DNA of 33,983 nt, taken from assembly GCA_951800155.1 (NCBI GenBank), contig CATOJL010000002.1, positions 1-33,983 of the forward strand. The letters are read 5' to 3'. Position numbers and translations under genes: made by a program. This DNA is from an uncultured Bacilli bacterium. Its GTDB lineage: Bacteria > Bacillota_I > Bacilli_A > RF39 > UBA660. The notes under the pieces were generated by a model. That model saw nothing but the letters and a program-made list of their open reading frames with translations, had not been told where the DNA came from and made no database searches. Shown in pieces: positions 25,131 through 33,833 of this stretch. Each line of letters starts with the position of its first letter. The first letter of the stretch is position 1.

Positions 25131-25970
25131 ATGAGTCAAAAAAGTTATGATAATAGTCCGACCGTATATTTGATTCCAACTCCAATTGGAAATATGGAAG
25201 ATATTACATTGCGAGCCATTCATACATTAGAGAAGGTAGAAGTCATTTTTTCAGAGGATACGAGAGTAACAGGGTTACTCTTAAAGCAGTTGGAAATTAA
25301 AAAAAAGTTGATTTCAAGTCACAATTATAATGAAATTAAAAATGCAGAAAAATTTCTTTCCTATTTAAGAAATGGTTTTGATGTAGGGATTGTCACCGAT
25401 CGTGGGACACCGATCATTAGTGATCCCGGATATGAATTAGTCAAAATAGCGATTCAAAATAATTATAATGTTGTAGGATTGCCGGGCCCTACTGCTCTAA
25501 TACCTGCTCTCATAACATCAGGACTTGATCCATCTCCTTTTTTGTTTTATGGATTTCTAAATAGCAAACCAACAAAACAAAAGAAAGAACTTGAAGATTT
25601 AGAGAAAATGAAAGCTACTTTAATCTTCTATGAAGCGCCTCACCGTTTACTAAATACGCTACAGGTTATGAAAGAGGTTTTGGGAAATAGAAAGGTAAGC
25701 ATTTCCCGGGAAATATCAAAGAAATTTGAGGAAATATATCGAGGAAATTTAGAGAATATTTCCACTGAGCTTGTTGACATCAAAGGTGAAATTGTTATAA
25801 TTATAGAAGGATATAAAAAAGAAGAAAATTATAGTGAAATTCCCCTTTTAGAACACGTGCAATCTTTCATAGAAAAAGGCTATTCTTCTAAAGAAGCTAT
25901 TAAAGAAGTCGCACATCTTCGAGGATTAAATAAAAACATAGTTTATCAAGAATACCATCGAGGTGATTAA
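25131..25970 (+). CDS. rsmI: 16S rRNA 2'-O-ribose C1402 methyltransferase RsmI
   Basis: RsmI methylates the 2'-OH of C1402 in 16S rRNA. The tetrapyrrole-methylase-fold motifs are clear: VYLIPTPIGNMEDITLRA, SEDTRVTGLLLK, SHNYNE, DRGTPIISDPGYELV and LPGPTALIPALI. The start is 25131 (MSQKSYDN), 1 base after AAGGTGCTAT, with AAGGTG 4 bases upstream of the ATG; a frame extending to 25074 would overlap the previous gene by 47 bases with no ribosome-binding site. Length 279 is standard. The coding DNA contains a near-perfect Noc-binding palindrome at 25700-25715. Confidence 0.94.
   Translation: MSQKSYDNSPTVYLIPTPIGNMEDITLRAIHTLEKVEVIFSEDTRVTGLLLKQLEIKKKLISSHNYNEIKNAEKFLSYLRNGFDVGIVTDRGTPIISDPGYELVKIAIQNNYNVVGLPGPTALIPALITSGLDPSPFLFYGFLNSKPTKQKKELEDLEKMKATLIFYEAPHRLLNTLQVMKEVLGNRKVSISREISKKFEEIYRGNLENISTELVDIKGEIVIIIEGYKKEENYSEIPLLEHVQSFIEKGYSSKEAIKEVAHLRGLNKNIVYQEYHRGD
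25700..25715. promoter_or_regulatory. Noc-binding-site-like palindrome in rsmI
   Basis: CATTTCCCGGGAAATA matches 15 of 16 bases of the Noc site known from B. subtilis (TATTTCCCGGGAAATA), and the inner 14 bases are a perfect palindrome. It is the only CCCGGG I found in the window, striking in such AT-rich DNA. Confidence 0.75.
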
Positions 25971-26531
25971 ATGAAATTAGTTGTAGGACTTGGAAATGTG
26001 GGGCGCGAATACCAAAATACAAGGCATAATATAGGATTTATGTGCTTGGATAGAATCGCAGAAGCTTTTCATGTACAGTTTAATCGAAAAAAGTTGAATG
26101 GTTCTTATGCAGAAATTATTTATCAAAATGAAAAAGTGATTTTGCTTAAACCAGAAAAATATATGAATTTATCGGGCGAAGTTATAGCGGCTTTTATAAG
26201 ATTTTATAAAATTTCTCCCGTAGACTTATTCGTAATCAGTGATGATTTGGATATGCCGACTGGAAAAATTAAGTTGAAATATAAAGGTTCAAGTGGTGGA
26301 CATAATGGACTTAAAGATATTGAAAAAAATTTAGGGACACAGGAATATAAAAGATTGAAGATAGGGATTGCAAATAATAAAAAAATGGATACGAGAGATT
26401 ATGTTTTAGGGAAATTTAGTAAGGATGAGAAGCAAATAATAGAAGAAACCCTCACTTTAATTCCAAAAATATTTATGGATTATTTAGATTTAGATTTTGA
26501 TAATGTCATGAATAAATATAATAAGAAATAG
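25971..26531 (+). CDS. pth: Peptidyl-tRNA hydrolase
   Basis: Pth frees tRNA from prematurely released peptidyl-tRNA. The motifs VVGLGNVGREY, NTRHNIGF with the catalytic His, LKPEKYMNLSG, SDDLDMPTGKIKLK and GSSGGHNGLKDI are all present. Length 186 is standard. The start follows the rsmI stop with no gap, and GAGGTGA lies within the end of rsmI. pth followed by mfd is the usual Bacilli order. Confidence 0.97.
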   Translation: MKLVVGLGNVGREYQNTRHNIGFMCLDRIAEAFHVQFNRKKLNGSYAEIIYQNEKVILLKPEKYMNLSGEVIAAFIRFYKISPVDLFVISDDLDMPTGKIKLKYKGSSGGHNGLKDIEKNLGTQEYKRLKIGIANNKKMDTRDYVLGKFSKDEKQIIEETLTLIPKIFMDYLDLDFDNVMNKYNKK

Positions 26532-26546
26532 GAATATTTCTTTTTT
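26524..26546 (+). terminator. Intrinsic terminator at the end of pth
   Basis: AGAAATA (26524-26530) pairs with TATTTCT (26535-26541) around a GGAA loop, followed by a T run to 26546. It overlaps the pth stop codon and lies just before the mfd ribosome-binding site. Confidence 0.65.
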
Positions 26547-26564
26547 GTGCTAGGAGGATAGAAA

Positions 26565-29500
26565 ATGAAAATATTTAAACAATTATTTGATGTGCAGGGT
26601 TCGGAACATAAGATTATGGGCTTAACGAAACAATTGCAAGCTATTTATATTTATAATTTATTTGTGAAAGAGAAAAAATCCATTTTACTTGTAACAAGTA
26701 GTCTTTTTGAAGCAAATCAAATGTATCAAATGCTTATGAATTTCACAAATGAGGTTTCCTTATTTCCAATGGATGAATTCTTGACGAGTGAAGCACTTGC
26801 TACCAGTCCCGAATTTACAGTAACAAGACTAGAAACATTGAACCGTATAATAGAAAACTCTCCTCAAATTGTCGTTACCAATATAATGGGTTTTCTTCGT
26901 TTTCTTCCTCAAAAAGGGCAATATAAAAATTCCTATGTTGTTTTAGAAAAAGGAAAAGAATACTCTTTTAACGAAGTGAGTGAAAAAATAGGAAATATAG
27001 GTTATAGTCGTGAGGCTATAGTAACCAAAACGGGTGAAGTGGCTATAAGAGGATTTGTTCTCGATATTTTTCCAATTTCTTTTGAAAAACCAATTCGCAT
27101 TGAATTTTGGGGAGATGAAATTGAATCCATAAGAACTTTTGACGTCGAAACACAAAGAACTTTGGAAGAAATAGATCATGTAACGATTCCTCCAAATACA
27201 GAATTTCTTGTTCCAAATATACAAGATGTGACTTCCTACAAACAAAAAAATCTGTATAAATATACTGAAGTTTCTATGGTAAGTGCTTATTTAGAACAGC
27301 CTATTATTATTTACAATGACTATACATCGTTTATGTCAAATTATGAATTATTGACAGAAGATATACAAAGATATAGAGAAGATGCTTTAGAAGAAAAAGA
27401 CCAAAAATATATGCATTCGCTTGAAGATATGGATAAATATGAGAAACTATATTTTCAAAAGGATGACAATGATTTCGTCCCTATCAAGAATGCACAAAAA
27501 TATATAAGTCATGAAATCGATCAGAATTTTAGAAAAATGGCACCTTTAGAAGTTACACTTACTAAATATCTAAAAGAAAAGAAAACCATTGTTTGTTGTT
27601 TAAAAAACCGATACCAAGTGAATCATTTAAATGAGTTACTTAGGGAAGAGAATATAGTACTTACCAATGAAGAAGAAATTTACGAAGGAAAAATAAATTT
27701 TATTATTCATCCCCTAGAAATGGGTTTTCTCTATGAAAATTATGTTGTACTTAGTGAGAATGATCTGTTTCATGATAACAGTAAAGTAGCCAAATATAAA
27801 ACGAATTTTCAATATGGGAGTAAAATAAAAGATATTACTAAATTAAATATCGGAGATTATATTGTTCATTCTGTTCATGGTATAGGTAGATATAATGGAT
27901 TAAAAACACTTGTGAAAAATGGTATAAAAAAAGATTACCTGCAAATTGAATATCGTGATGGGGATAAACTTTATATACCTGTTGAAAAAATTGATTTTAT
28001 TAGTAAATATTCCTCAAATGAGTCAATTGTCCCTAAAATTAATAAATTAGGAAGTACAGAATGGGAAAAAACGAAATTAAAGGTTCGAAAGAAAATTGAA
28101 AATATTGCGGGGAAATTATTACAATTGTATGCGGCACGTGAAGCAGCAGTTGGAATCCAATTTTCTTTGGATATTGCAGAACAAGCAATTTTTGAAAGTA
28201 ATTTTCCTTATGAGGAAACAAAAGATCAACTTCGCGTTATGGAAGAAATTAAAGCAGATATGGAAAATAAAAAACCGATGGATCGACTTGTATGTGGGGA
28301 TGTGGGGTATGGGAAAACAGAGCTCGCTTTTCGAGCCATGTTTAAAGCCGTTGCCTCTGGTTATCAAGCGGCTTACCTTTGTCCAACAACGATTTTATCG
28401 GATCAGCATTATCAAAATGCATTAAAAAGATTTGCAGGTTTTCCAGTTAGAATTGCCATTTTAAATCGTTTTGTTTCCCCTAAAAAAGTGAAAGAAACAT
28501 TAAATGATTTAGAAAAAGGACAAATAGATATTATAATAGGGACACATCGTTTACTTAGTAATGATGTCCATTATCACAATTTAGGACTTCTTGTAGTTGA
28601 TGAGGAACAACGCTTTGGGGTAAAACATAAAGAAAAAATAAAAGAATTAAAAACAAATATAGATATACTCACTCTATCAGCGACACCAATACCTAGAACT
28701 TTACAAATGTCTATGACAGGGATTCGTAGCTTATCCTTATTAGAAACGCCGCCAGTCAATCGTTTTCCTATTCAAACTTATGTTCTTGAAGAAAATAGTG
28801 TTATCATCAAGGATGCTATTTATAAGGAATTAGCGCGAGATGGACAAGTATTTATTTTGTATAATCATGTTGAAGATATGGAGTTGAAACAGAAGGAGAT
28901 TGAAAAACTTGTTCCAGAGGCAAGAGTTGTGTATGCGCATGGACAATTGTCTAAAAATGAACTAGAAAATATTATGAAGAAATTCATTCAAAAGGAATAT
29001 GATGTTCTTTTATGCACAACTATTATTGAAACAGGAATTGATATTCCAAATGTAAATACACTATGTATTATGGATGCCGATCGATTTGGCTTATCACAAC
29101 TTTATCAAATAAGAGGACGAGTGGGACGTAGTGATAAAATTGCTTACTGTTATTTAATGTATACGAAGGGAAAAACACTAAGTGATGTTTCCAATAAGCG
29201 CTTACAAGTTATTAAAGAATTTACAGAACTTGGAAGTGGATTCTCCATTGCCATGCGTGATTTATCCATTCGTGGCGCAGGAGATATTTTAGGGAGTGAG
29301 CAAGCTGGATATATTGATACAGTTGGCATTGAACTTTATTTAAAAATGTTAAATGAAGAAGTTGATCGTTTACACGGCAAAGTAGTAGAAACTGAAGAAG
29401 AAAGCGAGCAACCACTATTGGATGTAGAAACTGCAATTACGGATGATTATGTAACTGATACCGACATTAAGATAGAAATTCATAAAAAAATCAATACGAT

Positions 29501-29870
29501 TGATTCTTATGATAAGTTAGTGGAGGTTAAAAATGAACTAGAAGATCGTTTTGGTAAAATTAGTGATTCTTTAGTTATTTATATGCATGAAGAGTGGTTT
29601 GAGAAATTGGCTAAAAGATTACATATTAAAAAAGTTCGACAAACCGCTAATTTTATTGAGATTACAATTCCAGAAGAGTTAGGAATGGCTTTAGATGGAC
29701 AAAGTTTATTTTTAGATATCTTATCAATTAGTAAAATGTTTCGCTTTGGACACCAAGGAAAACAACTCCTTATTATTCTTGATATTGTCAAATTAGACAA
29801 ACACTTTATCTATTATTTAATTGACTTGATGAATGTTTTAGAAAAGTGTAAGAAAAAGGAAAATGAATAA
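26565..29870 (+). CDS. mfd: Transcription-repair coupling factor Mfd
   Basis: Mfd pushes stalled RNA polymerase off DNA lesions and recruits UvrA. Domains in order: UvrB-like N-terminus (about 1-340); CarD-like RNA-polymerase interaction domain starting near 427 (IGDYIVHSVHGIGRY); superfamily 2 helicase with Walker A GDVGYGKTE near 578, DEEQRFG near 678, LSATPIPRTL, and motif VI QIRGRVGRSDK; and a C-terminal TRCF domain. Length 1101 is slightly shorter than B. subtilis Mfd (1177). GGAGG lies 9 bases before the ATG. It is the last conserved origin-region gene; the duplicated accessory module begins 15 bases after it. Confidence 0.97.
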   Translation: MKIFKQLFDVQGSEHKIMGLTKQLQAIYIYNLFVKEKKSILLVTSSLFEANQMYQMLMNFTNEVSLFPMDEFLTSEALATSPEFTVTRLETLNRIIENSPQIVVTNIMGFLRFLPQKGQYKNSYVVLEKGKEYSFNEVSEKIGNIGYSREAIVTKTGEVAIRGFVLDIFPISFEKPIRIEFWGDEIESIRTFDVETQRTLEEIDHVTIPPNTEFLVPNIQDVTSYKQKNLYKYTEVSMVSAYLEQPIIIYNDYTSFMSNYELLTEDIQRYREDALEEKDQKYMHSLEDMDKYEKLYFQKDDNDFVPIKNAQKYISHEIDQNFRKMAPLEVTLTKYLKEKKTIVCCLKNRYQVNHLNELLREENIVLTNEEEIYEGKINFIIHPLEMGFLYENYVVLSENDLFHDNSKVAKYKTNFQYGSKIKDITKLNIGDYIVHSVHGIGRYNGLKTLVKNGIKKDYLQIEYRDGDKLYIPVEKIDFISKYSSNESIVPKINKLGSTEWEKTKLKVRKKIENIAGKLLQLYAAREAAVGIQFSLDIAEQAIFESNFPYEETKDQLRVMEEIKADMENKKPMDRLVCGDVGYGKTELAFRAMFKAVASGYQAAYLCPTTILSDQHYQNALKRFAGFPVRIAILNRFVSPKKVKETLNDLEKGQIDIIIGTHRLLSNDVHYHNLGLLVVDEEQRFGVKHKEKIKELKTNIDILTLSATPIPRTLQMSMTGIRSLSLLETPPVNRFPIQTYVLEENSVIIKDAIYKELARDGQVFILYNHVEDMELKQKEIEKLVPEARVVYAHGQLSKNELENIMKKFIQKEYDVLLCTTIIETGIDIPNVNTLCIMDADRFGLSQLYQIRGRVGRSDKIAYCYLMYTKGKTLSDVSNKRLQVIKEFTELGSGFSIAMRDLSIRGAGDILGSEQAGYIDTVGIELYLKMLNEEVDRLHGKVVETEEESEQPLLDVETAITDDYVTDTDIKIEIHKKINTIDSYDKLVEVKNELEDRFGKISDSLVIYMHEEWFEKLAKRLHIKKVRQTANFIEITIPEELGMALDGQSLFLDILSISKMFRFGHQGKQLLIILDIVKLDKHFIYYLIDLMNVLEKCKKKENE

Positions 29871-29887
29871 ATATTTATAAAATAACA

Positions 29888-29916
29888 TTGACTATTTGTG
29901 AAAAAGAGAGTATTTT
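29888..29916 (+). promoter_or_regulatory. Predicted promoter of secreted-protein gene 1
   Basis: TTGACT (29888-29893) and TATTTT (29911-29916) are spaced by 17 bases at the very start of the conserved repeat, leaving a leader of about 175 bases before the gene. Confidence 0.5.
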
Positions 29917-30048
29917 AAAATTATAAATATGTGGCAGTATCTATACGTATTTATTAAAAGTAGTATTGTTTTTAGCTAGATAAAGACGAAAGAATATTTT
30001 TAATACATATTGATAACTGCTAAATGATGAAAAAGTGCATCAATCTCT

Positions 30049-30097
30049 TTTCTTTCTAAACACAATCTATAATTTTAGAAAGAAAGGAGGTTTTTTT
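30049..30097 (+). promoter_or_regulatory. Leader hairpin and ribosome-binding site, copy 1
   Basis: TTTCTTTCTAAA (30049-30060) is perfectly complementary to TTTAGAAAGAAA (30074-30085), a 12-bp stem with a 13-base loop. GGAGG (30086-30090) and seven T follow immediately, then the start codon. The hairpin abuts but does not cover the ribosome-binding site, so it could protect the mRNA 5' region or tune translation. Confidence 0.65.
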
Positions 30098-30484
30098 ATG
30101 AAATATGGAAAATATGTACTTACATTTGTGACAGTATTTCTATTTTGTATGATTTCAAATGCATCGGCAATCACTAAAACAAGTTTTTCAATTGAAACAG
30201 GTGCTAGTTGGGCAAAAGATATTGCAAGTACAGCACATAAAATAGAAGGAAATCATTTTTCAGCTGTAGAATGGACATACTCAAACAAAGCGAGTCATAA
30301 GATGTGGTTTCGAGTAATAGATGACTTTGGAAAAGTTAGAGGATCAGGACTTTTAAATTATCTTTCTACTGATGCGTTTCAAACAAACTTAAAATATGAT
30401 GATAATTTAAATTATGTTCTTGAAGCAAAACGTGAGCATATAACAAATCCACGAACTCTTGTTAAAGGGAAATGGACACCATAG
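30098..30484 (+). CDS. Small Sec-secreted protein of the duplicated module, copy 1
   Basis: This 128-residue protein has a clear signal peptide, MKYGKYVLTFVTVFLFCMIS then NASA, with predicted cleavage after residue 24. The mature part is about 104 residues with no Cys and no membrane segment, rich in alternating polar and hydrophobic stretches and aromatic residues, suggesting beta structure. Landmarks shared with copy 2 are KIEGNHFSAV, HKMWFRV, GSGLLNYL, LEAKRE and a C-terminal G-x-W-x-P. I do not recognise the family; its layout recalls small secreted beta proteins of Bacilli such as DUF2712-type, but that is only an impression. The start at 30098 is set by GGAGG 7 bases upstream; a longer frame from 30035 has no such support. 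It is followed by a terminator and an ABC transporter. Confidence 0.85.
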   Translation: MKYGKYVLTFVTVFLFCMISNASAITKTSFSIETGASWAKDIASTAHKIEGNHFSAVEWTYSNKASHKMWFRVIDDFGKVRGSGLLNYLSTDAFQTNLKYDDNLNYVLEAKREHITNPRTLVKGKWTP

Positions 30485-30647
30485 TTAAATATGTAGAGAA
30501 GGGGATTATAGTACAACAGATCCCCTTTTTTACAAGTCTTTGTCTTACCTAGTTTATTTGTGATAGCTTATTTAAAGGGATTTAGTGAGTTATCCTAAGT
30601 AAATTAAAAGAATGTATAGAATAGGGAAGTGTGCTTATGATAGAGTT
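30480..30647 (+). repeat. Downstream repeat, copy 1
   Basis: This segment runs from the end of the secreted-protein gene to the first codons of the transporter and recurs at 33815-33983 with a single inserted T as the only difference I can find. Confidence 0.95.
30499..30531 (+). terminator. Intrinsic terminator between secreted protein and transporter, copy 1
   Basis: AAGGGGAT (30499-30506) pairs with ATCCCCTT (30520-30527), followed by T to 30531. It should limit readthrough into the transporter, so the secreted protein is probably made in excess. Confidence 0.8.
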
Positions 30648-33192
30648 AAAAAAAATAAAGAAAGAATATAAGATTAAAAAGAAGAAAGTACAAGCCTTAG
30701 ATAATGTTAGTCTGATCTTACCTAATAAAGGAATGATTTCTATCTTAGGAGCAAGTGGAAGTGGGAAGAGTACGTTATTAAATATAATAGGTGGATTAGA
30801 TTCTTATGATTCTGGGGAGATGTTTGTTGATGGAGAAAATACAAAAAGTTTTAGTGAAAAAGAGTATGCGAAATATAGAAATAGTTATGTAGGATTCATT
30901 TTTCAAGAGTTTTGTTTGGTAGAAGAATATACAGTTTATGAAAATATAGCTTTAGTAGAACAACTACAAAAGGGGAAAGAGAACCCAGAACATATCAAGG
31001 AACTACTAAAAAAAATAGGATTAGAGGGGTATGAAAATAGAAAAATATATGAATTATCAGGAGGACAAAAGCAAAGAGTAGGAATTGCTCGTATTTTAGT
31101 AAAAGAGCCAAGAATAATCTTAGCCGATGAACCAACAGGTGCATTAGATAGAAAAACAGGAAAAGAAGTGATGGACTTATTAAAAGAAATAAGTAAGGAA
31201 ATATTAGTTGTATTTGTAACACATAATAGAGAGTATGCGTTAGAATATGGAGAAAGAATCATAGAGTTAGAGGATGGAAAAATCATAAAAGATACAAAAG
31301 AACAACAAGAAATTGAAAAAGAGAAGATAGAATATGAAAGTAAGGAAGCAAAGCTACCATTTAAGTATGCATTTAAACTAGGCAGGAAATTATTAACACA
31401 CCATAAAATAAGATTAAGTATATCAATTCTACTCATGACACTATCGAGTATGTTTTTAATCTATGCCTATTTTGGATTAACGTATGATATAGATGAACAA
31501 CACTTTGCAATATTAAAAAATAAAAATATTGATACTATAGAAATTGATAAGTCACAACACGGTATAAAAATAACAGATCGATCTCCTTTTCCATTAAAGA
31601 ACATGGATAAAGATTATATACAATCCAAATTAAATAGTCCATCGTATCCATTATATGAAATAGATGAAAATACAGATATTGCTCCATTTTTCAATACAAA
31701 TGTATATATACAAGAAGATATGTTCAATGATCCAAAAGAAGAACCAACCAATTTGTATACAAATAATCATATGATCTTAAAATTTGTCGAATTAGAAGAT
31801 GTAGATAAAAAATTGCCAATAGAGGAAGAGGTGATTGGGAGATATCCTATTCACAATCATGAAATTATGATATCGAATTATGTAGCAGATTTAATGATCA
31901 AGTATGGAATTTATGAGTATAAAAAGGATAGAGTTTATTATCCAAAAAGTTATGAGGAACTGGTAAATTCTTCAAAACTATTTCAATTTGGAAGTTATAA
32001 CTCTTGTAAAATCGTTGGAATAATTGATTATGATTTGCGTCCTTATGAAGAATTAAAAAAGTATATTTTTGGTGATTGGGATCATATGCCTGAATCTGTT
32101 TTTGAAATGTACCAAGAACTATACAGTAAACAAAGACAACTATATAATAAAGTATATATGAGTCAAGCGTTTATTAAAAATATGAAATATCCTGACAATC
32201 GAGAAATTGATAGTAATCACAATGTTATAGAATTGAAAATGGATAACCAAAAACTGTCAGGAACAAATTATATACGTGAACCTGTTACATACTATGATGG
32301 AAAAGAATGGAAGAAAATAGATACTTTAAAGGATAATGAAGTTTTAGTAAACATAAATTCTTTTGTAGAAGATTATGCGGATGCATTCGAATCTTATTTT
32401 GCTAGATATCCTGATCGCCCTATAGAAGAAGTAAAAAAAGAGTTTTTGTTACAGCAATTACCAAAGGAAAATATTATTGGAAAAGAGCTAAGATTAGAAA
32501 TTTATGAAGATACTATAAAATTGTCTAATCTATTTGAAAAGAAAGAAGAACCAGACAAAGTATATACGAATTTAAAGATCATTGGAATTATAGATACGAC
32601 AAGTAGTTATAGTAACCTAGTATCAAAAAATCTATTAAAAGAGTATCAAAAAGACTATTTTAGTTTAAAACGGATCCTTGTTTATGAAAATGATAGCAAA
32701 AAATTGAAAGAAATTTTTCATACTTTTCCTTATGAAGGAGATTATGTTATTAATAGTATTTATTCTACAGAGAGTATTTATAATGTTTTTCTTGGTGTTA
32801 AAGATATGATAATCCTATTATTTTTGGTATTTTTAATTCTATCTTTCGCATTAATTAGTAATTTTATGATGAGTAATGTTTTAGATTACAAAAAAAAAAT
32901 AGGAATATTACGTGCATTAGGTGCAACAAGAAAAGATATATTTAAAATATTTTTGATTCAAATTATTATTTTAGTATTTATCTTATTCTTTTTTAATTTA
33001 ATTGGAATGAAGATAGCAACAATTTATCTTTCCTATATGTACTCTACACCAGAAGCCTTTACATTTTATTATAACATGCGCCTTCTTTTGCTATTGTTAT
33101 GCTATTTAATAATAAGTATAACCATAGCAAGCATTTTACCTATATTAAGAATAACAAAACTAAAACCAGTAGAGGCTATTAGAAATGAGTGA
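30637..33192 (+). CDS. MacB-type ABC transporter, fused ATPase-permease
   Basis: This single chain of 851 residues has an ATPase domain and an FtsX-type permease. Walker A is GASGSGKS (38-45), the Q-loop is FIFQEF (Q90), the signature is LSGGQKQR (140-147), Walker B is ILADEPT (D164, E165) and the H-loop is H196. A first membrane helix lies at about 259-282, then an extracellular region of some 435 residues (about 284-720), then three helices from about 724, 770 and 815 with the coupling segment IGILRALGATRKDIFK. This is the MacB (type VII) plan, known for mechanotransmission, peptide export or antimicrobial resistance. The start at 30637 is set by AGGGAAG 7 bases upstream; a GTG at 30631 is too close. 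It probably serves the adjacent secreted protein; the substrate is unknown. Confidence 0.9.
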   Translation: MIELKKIKKEYKIKKKKVQALDNVSLILPNKGMISILGASGSGKSTLLNIIGGLDSYDSGEMFVDGENTKSFSEKEYAKYRNSYVGFIFQEFCLVEEYTVYENIALVEQLQKGKENPEHIKELLKKIGLEGYENRKIYELSGGQKQRVGIARILVKEPRIILADEPTGALDRKTGKEVMDLLKEISKEILVVFVTHNREYALEYGERIIELEDGKIIKDTKEQQEIEKEKIEYESKEAKLPFKYAFKLGRKLLTHHKIRLSISILLMTLSSMFLIYAYFGLTYDIDEQHFAILKNKNIDTIEIDKSQHGIKITDRSPFPLKNMDKDYIQSKLNSPSYPLYEIDENTDIAPFFNTNVYIQEDMFNDPKEEPTNLYTNNHMILKFVELEDVDKKLPIEEEVIGRYPIHNHEIMISNYVADLMIKYGIYEYKKDRVYYPKSYEELVNSSKLFQFGSYNSCKIVGIIDYDLRPYEELKKYIFGDWDHMPESVFEMYQELYSKQRQLYNKVYMSQAFIKNMKYPDNREIDSNHNVIELKMDNQKLSGTNYIREPVTYYDGKEWKKIDTLKDNEVLVNINSFVEDYADAFESYFARYPDRPIEEVKKEFLLQQLPKENIIGKELRLEIYEDTIKLSNLFEKKEEPDKVYTNLKIIGIIDTTSSYSNLVSKNLLKEYQKDYFSLKRILVYENDSKKLKEIFHTFPYEGDYVINSIYSTESIYNVFLGVKDMIILLFLVFLILSFALISNFMMSNVLDYKKKIGILRALGATRKDIFKIFLIQIIILVFILFFFNLIGMKIATIYLSYMYSTPEAFTFYYNMRLLLLLLCYLIISITIASILPILRITKLKPVEAIRNE

Positions 33193-33225
33193 TTTCATGA
33201 AAAAAGCAAAAATTGAAAAATGACA

Positions 33226-33254
33226 TTGACTATTTGTGAAAAAGAGAGTATTTT
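33226..33254 (+). promoter_or_regulatory. Predicted promoter of secreted-protein gene 2
   Basis: It is the same TTGACT-N17-TATTTT arrangement as in copy 1, so each secreted gene appears to have its own start of transcription. Confidence 0.5.
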
Positions 33255-33386
33255 AAAATTATAAATATGTGGCAGTATCTATACATATTTATTAAAAGTA
33301 GTATTGTTTTTAGCTAGATAAAGACGAAGGAATATTTTTAATACATATTGATAACTGCTAAATGATGAAAAAGTACATCAATCTCT

Positions 33387-33435
33387 TTTCTTTCTAAACA
33401 CAATCTATAATTTTAGAAAGAAAGGAGGTTTTTTT
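33387..33435 (+). promoter_or_regulatory. Leader hairpin and ribosome-binding site, copy 2
   Basis: The 12-bp stem (33387-33398 with 33412-33423), GGAGG and T7 are identical to copy 1. Confidence 0.65.
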
Positions 33436-33819
33436 GTGAAATATGGAAAATATGTACTTACATTTGTGACAGTATTTCTATTTTGTATGATTTCGAATGC
33501 ATCGGCGCTTAATGAAATACCTTTTTCTATTACTACCGATGGTATTTGGGTTGCAGATACTTTTAATGCGGCAAAGAAAATAGAAGGAAATCATTTTTCA
33601 GCAGTAAGATGGAAGAAATCAAGTCAAAGTGCGAATCATAAAATGTGGTTTCGAGTAACAGATGGTCAAGGAAGTATACAAGGATCAGGACTTTTAAATT
33701 ATCTTGCCTTAGATGCATTTAAAACGGATTTAACATATGGAAAAGTTTATCAACTTGAAGCAAAGCGTGAAAAATCTACAGGTTCAAAGGTTACTGTTTC
33801 AGGAACATGGGTACCATAG
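33436..33819 (+). CDS. Small Sec-secreted protein of the duplicated module, copy 2
   Basis: This is a 127-residue paralog of the protein at 30098-30484. The start is GTG here, at the exact position of the ATG in copy 1. The 24-residue signal peptide is identical, with silent changes only, while the mature part matches at about 55 of 104 aligned positions. Conserved blocks are KIEGNHFSAV, HKMWFRV, GSGLLNYL, DAF and LEAKRE; variation is concentrated in the first 20 mature residues, the stretch between KIEGNHFSAV and HKMWFRV, and the C-terminal strand region. The function is unknown. It would be paired with a second transporter that begins at the right edge. Confidence 0.85.
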   Translation: MKYGKYVLTFVTVFLFCMISNASALNEIPFSITTDGIWVADTFNAAKKIEGNHFSAVRWKKSSQSANHKMWFRVTDGQGSIQGSGLLNYLALDAFKTDLTYGKVYQLEAKREKSTGSKVTVSGTWVP

Positions 33820-33833
33820 TTAAATATGTAGAG

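Larger units (their letters stand above)
29885..30169 (+). repeat. Upstream repeat, copy 1 (leader plus signal-peptide coding part)
   Basis: This segment recurs at 33223-33507 with a constant offset of 3338 and no gap. In the 213 noncoding bases I count three mismatches, plus ATG versus GTG at the start codon. It holds a promoter, a leader hairpin, the ribosome-binding site and the signal-peptide codons. Confidence 0.95.
33223..33507 (+). repeat. Upstream repeat, copy 2
   Basis: Second copy of the leader and signal-peptide segment (see 29885-30169). The sequence just left of it (33193-33222) is unrelated to the bases left of copy 1, marking the edge of the duplicated unit. Confidence 0.95.

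Noticed and set aside
30035..30097. Longer start for the first secreted protein (21 extra residues)
   Set aside because: It would bury the signal peptide, lacks a ribosome-binding site, and its frame runs through the leader hairpin and GGAGG used by the start at 30098.
30936..31436. Minus-strand frame of 166 codons opposite the ABC transporter ATPase domain
   Set aside because: It is an antisense shadow of a strongly conserved domain; the Ser/Ile/Phe-rich translation is typical of reverse frames in AT-rich genes.
30098..33819. Assignment of the secreted proteins to the lactococcin 972 family
   Set aside because: The size and an associated ABC transporter are suggestive, but the expected motif pattern of that family is not visible, so no family name is given.
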